From: Cucumis sativus
Lineage: Eukaryota; Streptophyta; Magnoliopsida; Cucurbitales; Cucurbitaceae
DNA length: 64,000 nt
Reading direction: 5' to 3'
Assembly (NCBI RefSeq): GCF_000004075.3
Contig: NC_026655.2
Span: 4,278,001-4,342,000, forward strand
Positions within the stretch are counted from its first letter, which is position 1, and every line of letters begins with the position of its first letter. The translations under genes and the position numbers were made by a program. A model generated the notes under the pieces. It worked only from the letters and a program-made list of their open reading frames with translations, ran no database searches and was not told the DNA's origin. Positions 42,226 through 55,150 of the stretch are shown here, piece by piece.

Positions 42226-44127
42226 GCTTTAAATATAATGTTTGGTATATTATGAAAAATGATTCAATTCTTTTTACACAAATTGATGTAATCTTGATTT
42301 GAATTATATTATACGAAACGATTTAATGAGGTGAGATTCACAAAAGTTTTAATTTCCTTTGGACATTTTTATTTGGATCTCATGAATTTAATGAGACCAT
42401 TAATTTGGGTGAATTTAGGTAGATCCTATGCTAATGAATCATATTATTTAAATAAGCTAGAAGGTAAAACTTGTATATACTTTTATGAAGTACCATATAA
42501 ATTACATTTCTATGGACATATGTTACCTATTTTCACGTTTTTGTAAGTTTGATATCTAAACAATTAGAAATTAAAAAGTGCCACAAATCTAAATATCATA
42601 TAACTTGTTTAGGGTTAAGATTCACAAATTTTAAGACGAGATCAAAAGACTTCTTACTCATATAAAAGCAACCAATATCATGTTGTCAACCTCTCAACTA
42701 AGAGGTCACGGTTAGTTTTCAATCTATTGTGGTTATATACCTTAAAATTAATTTTCTTCAAGTTTTATTGATATACACTTAAATACTTAAATGTTGTAGG
42801 ATCCGATGAATTGTTCGTGAGATCATTAGTCGATGTATATATAAAATGACTTACAAAACTATTAGGTACTACAAAAATATATAAACTAAAAAATTATGTC
42901 TACAAGCTGCCTGCAAAATAATAATAATGATGATGAAAGTAAACTACGTGTTGACACAAATTAATACTCCACCATATGTTACTCAATCCTCCATATGAAA
43001 AAAGCTAAATGCCTCCAATTGCAATTTCTTATTTAAAATTGATTTGGTTGGTATATTAAAACAAAGTTAAATCTAAATGGTGTCATAGATGTGAAGCTCG
43101 ACACAATTACAAATGTTGAAATCTCAATTTTATAAAAATGTTAATTGACATGTCTATAAATGTTATTGACGAGATGTGAATATCAATAAATTCTATTTAC
43201 GAGAAGTTCATGTGAATAAAAACGGTGAACTTATAGAATAATAATACAGTAATATTAATAACACATACATCACTAAATTATTGTAGTAAATTAGGAAAAA
43301 AAGGGTAAGAATATGGGAAAGATATATGATATATGGAATGTGACTATACGTATAATACATATGATTATTGATTACGAAAAGATTGAGTGAGAGCATATAA
43401 TAAACAGATCCTTAATTCAACACCTTTGTATCTTAAAAAAGTAATTCAACTTTATTTTTTAATAATCAGATCATGAGTTTATACTATTTAACATTTTATT
43501 ATTTGAAGTACGTGCAACTTAGTTGGCCTCAACACACAAATATTCCTAACTATATACATATACACAAAGATTATTCATGAAATAACATAAGCTCGCTATT
43601 TATTCTTTGAGACTTAATCAATTACAATAATTAAAATTAATTGTTGTCTTGTGTAAGTGAAACTTCAAATAATCAAAAAATCAGAAAAGATAAAAGTAAG
43701 ATAATAAAGATATGATCGATCATGTAGATTTTGGTTCAAATGAAGTCCAAATGCTGTATATGTTCTTACTATCGTGTGAAAATTTTATGCATTTTGACTG
43801 TTCATATTTTGACGTAAACCATTGTAATTAATATCAGTGTTCAACTACAAAACAAGATATAGGAATATTACTGTGTTTCATAAACACTTTGATTAATAAT
43901 GTTGGTGTAGCAGTATTAAGTTGTCAATATCCAACCAAAATTCCAACCCTTGATAGTGGCCGCCACCTTCTTTTTTCTTCCACCATTATATTGCATTAAA
44001 AAGTGGAGTTATAACGAACTAATAAATCCACACTAATTAATCAATTAATCAATCCCCAGAAGAAGAAGAAAAAAGTATATAGACGATTTTATTTTGCTGT
44101 TAATTCCCCCAGCAACGGCCGCTGCAC
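42226..44127. other. Intergenic region between the two GT14 paralogues
   Basis: About 1.9 kb of AT-rich DNA containing the 3' UTR of copy 1 and the promoter of copy 2. No leftover coding piece of a third paralogue and no element with clear borders were seen. Confidence 0.5.
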
Positions 44128-46684
44128 ATGGCGGAGCCGACGGCGAAGGTTCTTCAGGGCGTTCAGTTTCATCAACTCAGTAGCCTTATATCTCACTTTC
44201 TTGTGTTCGGGTTAGGATTGGTTATTGGGATTACTTTTAATTTCTCGATTAGGGGTCGTTTAGTTTCTTCCAGTAATTTTGAGCTGATACAGTGGCCGGT
44301 TACTGCACCGCAACCGCCACCGGTGGTGGTGGGGATGAGAGAATTTAGGAGCTCAAAAAGTTTGGGGAAAGAGATGAGTAGTAGTAGCGAGGGGGATGAG
44401 TTGGTTCACCGGATGAGAGGGTTACCGGCGGTGAAGGGAAGTAGGGGGAAGGTGGCATTCATGTTTTTAACGAGAGGGGATTTGCCATTGAGGCCATTTT
44501 GGGAAAGGTTTTTCAATGGAAATGAAGGTTTATACTCAATTTATGTGCATTCTCGTCCTTCTTTCAATGCAACTTTCCCATTAAATTCTGTGTTTTATGG
44601 ACGTAACATTCCTAGCAAGGTTAGTAAGTAAAACCCCTTTCCTACTTTTTTCTCTTTTTCTCTTTTCTTCATTCATCATTCTTAGTTCACCTCTCTGCCT
44701 TCCACCTATGTCCATGCATGCATCCTCTTTAATAACAAGATATGATTTGAAAACTTCTTTACAAACATATAGTTGCAACTTTGAGAATCTCTAAATGTTT
44801 ATTTATAAAGTTTTGAGATTAAAATGTTGATGTGTTGATGAAGATATACGGAGGCCTTAATTTTACAAAAATGATGATAAAATATCGGGATGTTAAATAC
44901 ATGTTTTAAAAGAAAAAAGCTATATACTTTTTACAAGTTTTTTTTTGTTATATTTTATAAATAGTTTTGTTATTTTTTTTTTGTCACCCACAATAATTTC
45001 TTTAAAATGTATTAAAAGGTTAATTATATACCTTAAATTAATTCACATATTTTGTTGGCTTTTTTTTTCAATGTTTTTATAGCTTTTTCGATAGAATGTA
45101 AATATCTTTTATCTTTTATGATGTTGTTGAATTCATGAAAATGTAAAAGTATTCACATATGACCAAAAGAAAATAGACAAATGAGTAACATAATTTTGAA
45201 GAGAATTGTTTTCGAAATTATATATACATCATTTAAAATTTGTTTAAATGATAAAACTGTAGAAGATATTTTATGAATATAATAAAATTTGATAGTCTAT
45301 ATAGTAGACAACACACATCTATCGGTGATAAATGATAAAGAGTTCCAATATATTTTATGAAAAAAATTCATAATAATTTGAGTATTCTACTTTTTTTATT
45401 TTTTTTTTTATTTTTAGGATAGAGTGATTTATAGCAACATTTTAATTTGAATTTTGAAACAACACAAATAGAATTAAAAGTGGTTCTAAAATTCTTTTTT
45501 TTTTAATTCTAAAAATAAATTAAATAAACAAGTAATAATGCAAGACATTAAACATTGATTAAAAATGTTAATAGGAACATAAATCAACTAGATTATGTTA
45601 TGCATATGAGATAAAACAACTAAAATTAAACAAAAACAAAAGATTAGAAAATGTTACCTCACATATTATTATCTTATAAGGTAAGATCAAAATCCTCACC
45701 TCTGCATATCATTAATTACTGTATTTGAATAAAGAAAGTTGCTACAATGGGAAGAAAACTTCAAAAACCCTATATTGTCCATGTAATTATTTCTAATATA
45801 TATATGCCAACTTTGATGTTGATATTGACTATATATATATATATATATATTAAGGTTTTCATACAGAAATTAATCTCACTACAACGTCGTAGTATGTATA
45901 TATAATGTAAGAAGATTTGAAGTCAAAATCAATCCTTGGGAATATTATGAGACGAAAGCAACTGATGACATATGTGTTAGTTGTTGTCTTTTTAATGAAC
46001 TTAACTGTAATAAACAGATAGTATATATAAATTTGACAGGTAGTAGTTGAGTGGGGGCAGCCAAGCATGATTGAAGCGGAGCGACGGCTGTTAGCCAACG
46101 CTCTTCTCGACATCTCCAACCAACGATTTCTCCTTCTTTCCGAGTCTTGCATTCCCGTCTTCAATTTCACCACCGTCTACACTTATCTAATGGGGTCAGC
46201 TCAAATCTTCGTCGACTCCTATGACTTACCTGGCCGTTTGGGCAGAAACCGGTACAGGTCCGAAATGCAGCCCACAATCCTTGAGACCCAATGGAGGAAA
46301 GGGTCGCAGTGGTTCGAAATGGACCGACGGACGGCGACGGAGGTGGTGGAGGACCGGAAGTACTTCCCAGTGTTCCAAAAGTACTGCCACCCGGGTTGCA
46401 TTTCGGATGAGCATTATTTGGCGACGATGGTGAGTATAGAGTTTGGGGAAAGGAATTCGAACCGAACGCTAACTTGGACGGATTGGTCGAAGCATGGACC
46501 TCACCCGACTGGGTTCGGGAGCGAGAATGTGACGGTTGGGCTTTTGGAAAGGATACGGGACGGCAGCACGTGCGAATATAATGGAGAAAGAAGTAGAATT
46601 TGTTATTTGTTTGCGAGAAAGTTCATGGGAAGTGCTTTGAATGGGCTGATGGAAATTGCTTCTCAAGTTATGTTCATCCATTGA
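44128..46684 (+). CDS. GT14/DUF266 (BC10-like) glycosyltransferase, copy 2
   Basis: Tandem paralogue of the preceding gene, 378 residues, from exons 44128-44619 and 46040-46684. The phase-0 intron sits at exactly the same place (after the FYGRNIPSK block) but is 1.4 kb instead of 0.4 kb. The anchor helix is at ~19-39 (FLVFGLGLVIGITFNFSI); the stem is shorter than in copy 1. Catalytic blocks retained: KVAFMFLTRGDLPLRPFWE, YSIYVHSRPSFN, NALLDISNQRFLLLSESCIP, WRKGSQWFEMDRRTA, DEHYLATMV and TWTDWSKHGPHP. The N-terminal thirds of the copies differ strongly while the catalytic parts stay close, so the duplication is not recent. Both look functional. The donor GTTAGT is acceptable; GTAAGT five bases later would break the frame. 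Confidence 0.93.
45831..45850. repeat. (AT)10 microsatellite in the intron of GT14 copy 2
   Basis: Ten AT units inside the 1.4-kb intron. Confidence 0.85.
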
Positions 46685-48379
46685 ATTATCACTTCCCTTC
46701 CTTCACTTGTAATGTAAATCATTTTTCAGTTTTAGGCCATTATACTGTATAACTATATATATCCTACAAATACCTTCAAATGATCTAATTAATTATCATT
46801 TTCTAGATGGATGATTAGGGTTTCTATATTGTAGATTTCTTTTTGTTTCCTTATTGAATGATTAGATTTTAATAACTTAGACGATGACGATTATCGATAA
46901 TTCAATCTCTTGAGACAAAAAAGAAAATTATTATCTTTCATTTTTATATTTATAACTATTTAGAATCATCATCTATCTTAATATTTAAGATTTGGGTTAA
47001 GTATAATAATTATTTGGATTTCATTTGGTAAAGTTACGTTCTAAAACACTTCTAAATTAATTTAAACGTTTTCGTTTTCGTAAAAAACAAAAATGTTTGT
47101 AAAAAAACCATTGATCACCAATATGACTTTTTCTTTTAAAAAATGAGAGGTAGGATATTTATTTCCACAGTTATATATTAAAAGAAATCATTGTAGGTTG
47201 ACCCATATTGATTAAATTATTGACTTGGAAAATGATGATAAATAATAATGTATATGGCAAAATGCTTTGAATTGATGGGCGGCTGGGAAATTGCTTCTTA
47301 ACCTATCTTCATCCATTGACTTAGACTTTTCATTGACTTGTATTGATATTTCAAGTCCATATCAGACCATTACTAAAGTTCTAAAACACTTCTAAATTAA
47401 ATCTATCTATTATTAAGCAGTTAATTTAATACGTATTAAACATCGATACAATAACTTGATATAGATTTTACAATTATTAAACTAAAATAAATGTCGCAAA
47501 CACATATTATACTTAAGGAAAAAAACACTTATTTTCTGTTCAATTTTGAAATTACAAAAACTATTTTTAGTTTTTGAATTTACTAAGTAAATGAATAGTT
47601 ATAAGAAAATCATAACAAGTGCATTTTCTAACCCTCACATAGGTATCCAAAAGAAACTTATAACTTTTATGGTATTTTCTTGCCATATTTAGGTTTTGTG
47701 AACCTTCAACCAAGTTTTGTTAGTAATTGATGATTTTTGGGTTTACAAACTTATTTGAGCCCTTTGCTTTTCTTTTTATATTATTTTTAAATAAAAAACC
47801 TTTAAGAAGTTAGGTCTAGAGATTCTTAAGTTTGAAAACTTCCCATAACAATTTGCTATATATGAACTCGACTCTGATGCCTAAATTAATCGTAGAAATT
47901 AGACCCTAGAACAATAAAATTGAATACTCAAATTTAGCTTATATAATCAGTCCAATTTATATAATTATGTAAACTTGAATAAAGTTCGAGCTCTTAATAA
48001 AAAGTGTGAAAACCACGTTCTGGAACGTAAGAGTTGAGAAGAAAGCGGTAAATGTTAAGTATAATTGTTAGGCATTGAAGACCGTATGGGTTTTAGCTAG
48101 TGACAACCTTCTTAAAATGATTATCCATATTTGTATCCCTTTTGGAGTTTGACCTTGCATCTATTGTTGGGGTGAAAATTATGGTGTGAGGAAGAGGATG
48201 TGAACGGTCAGAAAGTAGAACACATGCTACCACTAAGCCTACAGTGGATTCGGCTGCTCATTTGTTGAACCCAGGCACTAGGAGAGAATAGTAGAAGAAG
48301 AGTTGAATGAATTGAGAGGTTAATTCAAAGGTTGATAGAGGGATTGACAGTGCATCGAAAGAAGAAGTTTGGATAATAG
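46685..48379. other. Intergenic region after GT14 copy 2
   Basis: About 1.7 kb, AT-rich. A degenerate piece at 47257-47325 ('aaaatgctttgaattgatgg', then 'gggaaattgcttcttaacct' and 'ttcatccattgac') resembles the last coding bases of GT14 copy 2 (46632-46684), so it looks like a duplicated gene tail. 'taaaacacttctaaattaa' also occurs twice (47042, 47381). No intact gene. Confidence 0.5.
47255..47325 (+). pseudogene. Duplicated 3'-end fragment of a GT14 gene
   Basis: The window's GT14 copy 2 ends 'agtgctttgaatgggctgat' + 'ggaaattgcttctcaagtta' + 'tgttcatccattgaattatc'. At 47255 the sequence 'aatgctttgaattgatggg' + 'cggctgggaaattgcttctt' + 'aacctatcttcatccattga' follows the same order with substitutions and small indels. 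Only about 70 bp match, so it is a relic of a local duplication of the gene end. Confidence 0.6.
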
Positions 48380-48930
48380 AAAGATTAAAGGGTTTAGGAG
48401 CAGAAGAGGTTGCTGGAACACAGTTTGTCCAGAAGAAGCAGAGAAGTAGTTGAAGAAAATAGAAAAAGTGTTTCAGAGTGATGTGATGTCCCTGAAGATA
48501 AAAAATGGTGGACTTAGCCACATTTCTACTTCAAGACCAGCAGAAAACTGGTGGATGTTATTTGAAAGAGCAAAAGCATGGAAAGTTAAGTTAGGACAGA
48601 TTCATGGAAACATTCAATGAAAAGTTTCACACGAAAACCTACTGTAACTAAGGAGAAACGAGAGGAATTTCTGCATTTGATGCAAGGCCAAGATGAGAGT
48701 GACAGAATATGAAAAGAAATGTACACAGAGTTGGCAAAGCATGCGTTGACGATAGTGGACTCAGAGAAGGAGAGATATATGTAGGCGTCTTGAGAAAAGG
48801 TCTCAAGCAGGAAATAACAGGCCAGTAGCGCCAACTGCTGCTTGTATGATGTAAATTCTCAAAGTTGGTAGAGGCAGCGTTGCGAGTAGAGAAGGGATAT
48901 CAGTGTGAGGAAGGGTCCACATTTAAAGAT
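48380..48930 (+). pseudogene. Decayed Ty3/gypsy gag fragment
   Basis: Retrotransposon capsid remains, broken by frameshifts and stops. Recognisable pieces in different frames: LATFLLQDQ (48512), AENWWMLFERAKAWKVKL (48541), FMETFNEKFH (about 48602), EEFLHLMQGQ (about 48664), VTEYEKK (about 48698) and LAKHALTIVDSE (about 48733). Their order is the usual gypsy gag order. A one-base shift separates the first two pieces, and TGA/TAG stops occur elsewhere. No protease, reverse transcriptase or integrase was found nearby, nor LTRs, so it is a gag-only relic of an old element. Confidence 0.75.
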
Positions 48931-51083
48931 GGGTCAAAAGAATAGTCTTAAAGTAAGTTAGTAAGTTTAAGTATAAGTGAGAGAGACATTGATTTATAGG
49001 GACGTGTGGGACTCAGTGTTTTTTAAAATATTCCTAAGAACTTCCACACTGTTACCGACTAATTCCCCACACAATCATCTCTCTATTTCTCTACCAAAGA
49101 CAAACTCAATATATATTGAAAGACCGAGTAAATCAACCTGTCTTTTTCATTAAACAGAGAGGGGAAAAAAAAGCACAATGTCTTTTTTATTCCAAAATTG
49201 CTTTTAGTTCTTTCTTGCTTTCTTCTTTTGACTTCTATTATTCTAACCTTTATCATATCTAATCTTTGGAGAAAAAAGAAAAATCAATTTTGATCTAATT
49301 CTTCCAATTCAGACTTCAAATTTTCTTACATTTCATCCCACTTCCCATTCCAATTTAAATATAAAGTGTTTTCCATTTTCATCACTTTTTGATTCGACAC
49401 TTCCTTTTTCTTTCTAGAAAAATGATTCTAATATTTTATTATTATTTTATCTATAAACACACAACTTTACTAAATATTTATTTTCATTAATTACTTTAAT
49501 AAATTTCTAAATGCAATCAAGTATTAAAGTTTTTGTTAGATTTAAAATGGTATATAGTGATTTAGAATCAAATTTCTACCATATATTTTCACTTGTGATA
49601 CATTCATTGTATTTCTAGACCCTAGTAAGTGTTGAATGATGTGATATAAAATTTGACTATACCATTGACTTAAACTTTCTTTTTTTTCATTAACGATTTA
49701 AATCATCGTTTAGAAAAGAAATAATAAGAACTTAGTACATTATTATCATTCAACAATTTGGTGGCACTTTCTTTTATACAAAATGCATATAAATATTTGT
49801 CTTTATTATATATATATATAACATAATTTCAACCATGGAAGAAAAAAAGAAGACTGTTTTTGGGTTGATGGAGCTTACGTGGGATTTCAGTGATATTCTG
49901 AACTTACGTCTCTGTTGTTTTCTCATTTGGCTACGTGTAGTTCAGGCTTGTGTGGTAATAAGTTCCCAATTGATCATCCAAAGAAGCTATATATGAACAA
50001 AAAAGTAAACTAATATCTCAAAAGAAAAAAATGTGGCTCTCTCTTTAATTATAATTTATTGAATTATCATATTTATAATTGCTTAATTTATGCAGGAGTG
50101 GCTCTCTTTCTTATGCATGGTTTTGCAGAAGGTTTTGGAGGATATGGAGATCAGTCCTCAAATTTTCATATAGGTTTTTCCCTTGTTTTCTTTGTTCTCA
50201 CGACATAACGCTCTCTATCCTCTCCATTTACACGGACGGGGCGGGGGGGTGCACTGACCAACGGTTTGGCGGCTGCCTCCTCCTCTCCACACAGCAGCAG
50301 GCGGCACCGAAAACTGATATATAGAAGGGTGGCGAGTGGGCTGAAAACTGGAAAATCTGCCGTTATTATACATTAACTTTTTGGTAGATTTATGTAACTG
50401 CAAAGCTAGGGGCTTAGGGTCTGAACACTGGAAAATGGTTATGCAATTAATAATTATGAGTGTGGACAGTAAGTGATTTAAGAAAATATTACAAAATCGT
50501 TGTGTGTTTGAAGTTTTGGTATGTTTTCTCCATGTCAAAACAAAAATAGATTTGTTGGGATTAAAAAAAGTTATAAAAGAAGAAGACCCATGTGATTTAT
50601 TATAATTATTAATTATTGTTCTTGATGCAGTAGTATTAAGAAAATCAGCAAGAAAAACTGATATGAATGCTAGCTAGCTGCAACCATTTTTATGAAAACG
50701 TGCAGGTTTAATTTAATCTGTAGGATTTTGTTTCTTAGAAACTAAGATAGAACTTTCTTCTCCATCTTTTTTTCTTTTGACGATTTCAATCTGCCATAGA
50801 ATTAATGTAATGATCTTAATTAGATGAGAAAATTCATTTTGTTTTAATCAAAATTCAACTACGATTGGGTCAGTCATATGAAGACCAAATCCAAGTCATA
50901 TTCCTAAAGGTTATTGAAACCAACCGGCATTAAAGCAAAGCAAAAAGAAGTAAGTAGTATAGCTAACGTTAACGTGGAAGCGTAACAACGGGTTTATTGT
51001 CTTAATAAATAAGATGGGCCTTTATCAGATTTTATCTTTTAACATATTTATACATAGATTTAATAATAATCTATTGATTCTCT
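48931..51083. other. Gene-poor DNA with a small GC-rich island
   Basis: Mostly AT-rich. From 50229 to 50318 there is an isolated GC-rich patch including GGGGCGGGGGGG, CTCCTCCTCTCC and AGCAGCAGGCGGC, unlike its surroundings. It follows 'caggagtggctctctttctt' (50095). I recognise neither a coding nor an RNA gene in it. Confidence 0.4.
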
Positions 51084-51203
51084 CCCAATTGGTTGGACCG
51101 TAGGTGCGATGATTTACTCCTTCATGCAGGCCCCACTTGGCTCGGGGGATATAGCTCAGTTGGTAGAGCTCCGCTCTTGCAATTGGGTCGTTGCGATTAC
51201 GGG
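51084..51203 (+). other. Nuclear insertion of plastid DNA (trnI-GAU/trnA-UGC spacer), internally deleted
   Basis: Plastid inverted-repeat rRNA-operon sequence. 51084-51118 ('ggttggaccgtaggtgcgat' + 'gatttact') matches, from memory, the end of the trnI intron and start of its 3' exon. It then jumps to the trnI-trnA spacer end ('cttcatgca ... ccccacttggctcg'), the trnA 5' exon (51145-51182) and the first bases of the trnA group II intron ('ttgggtcgttgcgattacgg'). Most of the trnI 3' exon and spacer is missing, so the copy was rearranged. Flanks are ordinary AT-rich nuclear DNA. Confidence 0.85.
51145..51182 (+). pseudogene. trnA-UGC (fragment): Plastid trnA-UGC 5' exon fragment
   Basis: GGGGATATAGCTCAGTTGGT starts the plastid tRNA-Ala; TGC anticodon at 51178-51180. 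The exon is followed by intron sequence, and no 3' exon is present in the window, so no functional tRNA can be made. Confidence 0.88.
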
Positions 51204-52081
51204 CTTCCTCTTCGAGAATGTTGTATATATTCAAATAAAATTTTATCAACTTATATCGTAATCCATAAATATTTATAACTTTACCAGGAAAAAAAAATAA
51301 TTAACTAATTAAATATGGTAAAATACTAATTAATCTAAATTAACCACTAAACAAACATGCATTGATTATCTAATAATTTTATCGAATAATTTCAACCGAC
51401 TTACTTCGTAAAACACGCATTAATGTCTTAATCTTGAAACACGTATATAATGTCTTAATCAATAGAGACGGTATTTTGTGATTGGCTATGTATCTACCTT
51501 AAAAGTTTAGATGATCATTATATAATATATATATATAAGTTACGTTTTGCAATTACATTTTCACACGTAGTTCACGACCATGATGTAACAGTTTTTCTCC
51601 CACCAATTTGGAGAAAGTATCGTTAAAATCCAAAATTTAGATTGATTGTTTATTCATAAATCTATAGAAGAAATAAAATACGTAGATCACTATCATATCG
51701 CATAGGAATTTACATCAAGTTTCGTTCGTAGTTATCTTCGTACGAAAAGGACATTATATTTAAGACTAGAAATGACAATATAACAAAGGATCAATGTAAG
51801 TATCTTTTTAATTAAAATCTATATATAAACTTTCTAGTTTTTATAACAAATGATAAGAAATTAGATATCATTTCTTCCATGAAAGAAAACGTATATGTGC
51901 CCGTACGTCATGGAATACACTATATAACTTGTGCCACAAACAAGAAACTTCTTAGACGTTTCTCAAATTTAATTCTTGCACATAACTCAAAATACTTCAA
52001 CATCTTTAGATAATGGTTCTCTGTATGTATATAAAGTTTAAAAAAATGATTTGATTTCTTGCAATGTTGGTTTGTAAATAA

Positions 52082-52101
52082 ATATATATATATATATATA
52101 T
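52082..52101. repeat. (AT)10 microsatellite
   Basis: Ten AT units in non-genic DNA. Confidence 0.85.
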
Positions 52102-54159
52102 GTTAAACCTTTTACAACTCAACAAATCATCAACCTTACTTAACTAAAATTTCTATCAACCTTTTAATGCTTCAATGCATATCTAGATATCCATGAATTT
52201 GATATTAAAGTAATAGGTGGATCAAAAGTGTATATTGACATAAATCAATAGAAGTATATCAATGTTCATAAATTCTAAACTTTTGTATGTTTGGTAAATA
52301 TTTGATCAAATTTTATATTAATTAGGGTTTATGTGGGAAATTCTCTCCCCTTTTTCTGTTTGCTTAACTGCTTCTGCTTCTTTTTCCCCTTTATTCTCAT
52401 CTACTACGTGGTTCCACGTTATATCAATTAGGGCTTATGTGGTGAACTCAATACATATCTACGTATGTTTGGAAATGATTCTCCAAACGTTTTAAAAGCC
52501 AAAATCACCTATCAAAAACTTGCCTTACACTTGAAGGACAAAGAATAGTATAAATTAATTTTCTATCTATTTGTAGGTGCATTCATACATTTCAACTAAG
52601 TTGATAAAAAAATATAATTAGAGATTGATTGGACAACAAACACGTTTTTTACACACCTTCCGATGATACAAAGAAAAAAGCAAATTTAAAAGCTAAATAA
52701 TGTCACTAAGAGATCGTTTGTGTTTTGAAATTGTAAATAAGCGAAAACTTTAATGTCCAAAATCATAAATATATGAAGTGATAGATATTCAAAACCCTTC
52801 TAAATTATCATGTTTGTTTTGTAAGAATATTTATATATATATATATGTGAATAATATTTTGTTTGTTTTAAATTTACATAATGTTTAAAAATAATGACTA
52901 TTTATTAATTTATAATTAATTTAAAATATCTTAAATGATATTTTAAAAAGTAGGCAAATTCATCAAATTCTCTATAATTTATTTGATTTTTTCTTTTGCT
53001 ATATTTGATAAATAGCTTGTTATTCATAACAATTTCACTATTTCATGACATTATCAATTTAAATTTTTATAAATTACTACCATTTATATTGTTTTTAATT
53101 TACATGTTATCTTTCTCAACAAAATAATATATATAATAATTTTATATTTTCTCAAAATAAATATTAAGTCAAATTTAAATCTGAATATCTTGCAAAAACA
53201 AAAAAAAAAAAAGAAATACATAGTTGACTACTTATTTTAATTACATAATACAAATGAAGGTCAATATATTATAATTTAAGATTTCTTGTTTTACTCAAAA
53301 ACAATTTCTTAAAAAAAAGTAGATAACTTATATTGAAAGTAAATGAAGATTCTACAATAACTTTTTACCTTCACTGGTTTTCCCAAAAGCTACAACTTTG
53401 AGAGGCCATTCAAGAATTAGAGAAATATTGTTTTTAAAACGCATTCTAAAAGTGATTTTGTTTACCATATATCTTAAAATCACTAAGAAAGAAAAGAATA
53501 AAAATGTTAATATTATCTCATAAGAGAGAATAGTTAGGGTTGCGTGTTAAATGCTTCGGTAGGTGTCATTATCTTATGCATCTTAAACTCATGCATAGCC
53601 ACCAACTTTATTTCAGAAACTTCATAGAAATTTCTCCAACTTTAAGTATGTTAGGTTTATATTTTAATATTCAAACAAACTTCAAATCTAATCTTAATCT
53701 TTATACCTGTAGAAAGAAAACAAAATCAAATAGTTACAAATATAACAATTATATATATTCAAATATAAAATATATTGTAAATATTGATCGTCTATCATAC
53801 CCTATCAACCATGAAAGTTTATCACAAGTAAACTTTACTACATATTATAATAATTCTTTCTTAAATTTAAGGTTGCAAATGAAACTCCCTTCTATTAATT
53901 TATTTGTTTTATTAATTTTTTTGAAGAAGAATCACATGCAAAAGAAAAATAAAAGATCTTACACTATATACAAAATCAATCGTTACTCGGCGTTTTATTA
54001 CTAATTAGTTTTAAGATCTAATCGGAAACTATTTAATAAAATTGAAAAAAGGAATTATTTATGCTTTTTTCTATAATTATTATAAATTTAGTTTTATCAG
54101 CGTCAACACATTATTTATATTAATATGTAAAATGTGATATACAAATAGTAATATTTTTA

Positions 54160-54250
54160 GAAAATAGCAAAATAAATTAAAATATTTAGAAATTATAGAA
54201 AATCATAAATTCTATGAAAGATAGTAACAAATAGAATCTCACAATTTTAC
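54160..54250. mobile_element. TGATAGA-type MITE relic (subfamily B end)
   Basis: 'agcaaaataaattaaaatat' then 'ttagaaattatagaaaatca' is the inverse of the subfamily-B tail (ataaatattttaatttattt). The same inverse block occurs at 6253-6290. Only one end is preserved. Confidence 0.4.
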
Positions 54251-54994
54251 TAGAAAGTATTTATTAATACACCTACCAAAGTTACCCTTTACATATTAGA
54301 TATATTTAAGTGATAAAAATATCACCAATTATTTAAATTTGTGAAAAATAGAAAATTTAATTAAGAAAATAATTTTAATTTGATATTAATTCAAAATTTA
54401 TAAATAAAATTGATGGAGACAGTATTTAGAATTATAAAATAGTTAAGTACTGACACATTCATCATTGATTTGTTATTATTATTTATTTGTTTGAAAGCGA
54501 TGAGTTAATACTGACAATTCTTCGTTTTATATTACAACGTGTGCGTCCCACCTCTTCTCCATTTTTAATGGCCGATAACCCTTCAAAAATATATATACAC
54601 GTAGATGAGTAGACTATCAAATAAGATAATTACGTTTAGTAATTTCGAATTTTATTATTTAGTTAAAAACTACCTGATAAATAGTTGATTTATCGAAAAA
54701 TTTAAAATGTTGTCGTCTTCAAGATTTTGATCGTCACTATTTTAGCGATTTTGTTATTCTATTAACTCTTTTCAACTCGTTAGATGTAATTTATTCATAT
54801 AAATAAATAACAAATGTGGAGTCGAGGAGAAGATGAGAGGGATTTTAATTTTAGATTATTTGATTTAAGTGTGTTGATAGTGTTTCGTTGTTGTCTTTTA
54901 GAATAAACTAGCAAGACTTCTTGATTATTTTTCAATTAAGTTAGTATTATGAATCTAGATCTTGATTATGGAAAGTAATTACAATATGTATAGT

Positions 54995-55150
54995 AATTTT
55001 TATGAATAATAATTAAGTATGTAGTAATATTTTTTAAAAATTGTAAATGTAGCAAAGTCTATTAATGATATATTTATAAATATATTGATAGATTTTGATA
55101 TATTTATATATTTTTTAATATCGTTATATTACTTATAAATTATTTTGAAT
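54995..55150. mobile_element. TGATAGA-type MITE, subfamily A, short copy
   Basis: Left end 'aataataattaagtatgtag', centre 'gcaaagtctattaatgatat' and 'tattgatagattttgatata', right end 'tcgttatattacttataaat' then 'tattttgaatctgaa'. Module order equals the copy at 13960-14265. Confidence 0.55.

Noticed and set aside
46219-46681. Arg/Pro-rich frames on both strands over GT14 copy 2 exon 2
   Set aside because: They are shadow frames of a GC-rich coding exon; the GT14 frame explains the sequence.
51145-51182. A functional tRNA-Ala gene
   Set aside because: Only the 5' exon of a plastid intron-containing tRNA is present, with no 3' half.
53540-54004. A 154-codon open frame in the desert
   Set aside because: It has no ATG at its start, is dominated by Asn/Tyr/Ile/Lys codons expected in AT-rich DNA, has no family similarity and lies among repeats.
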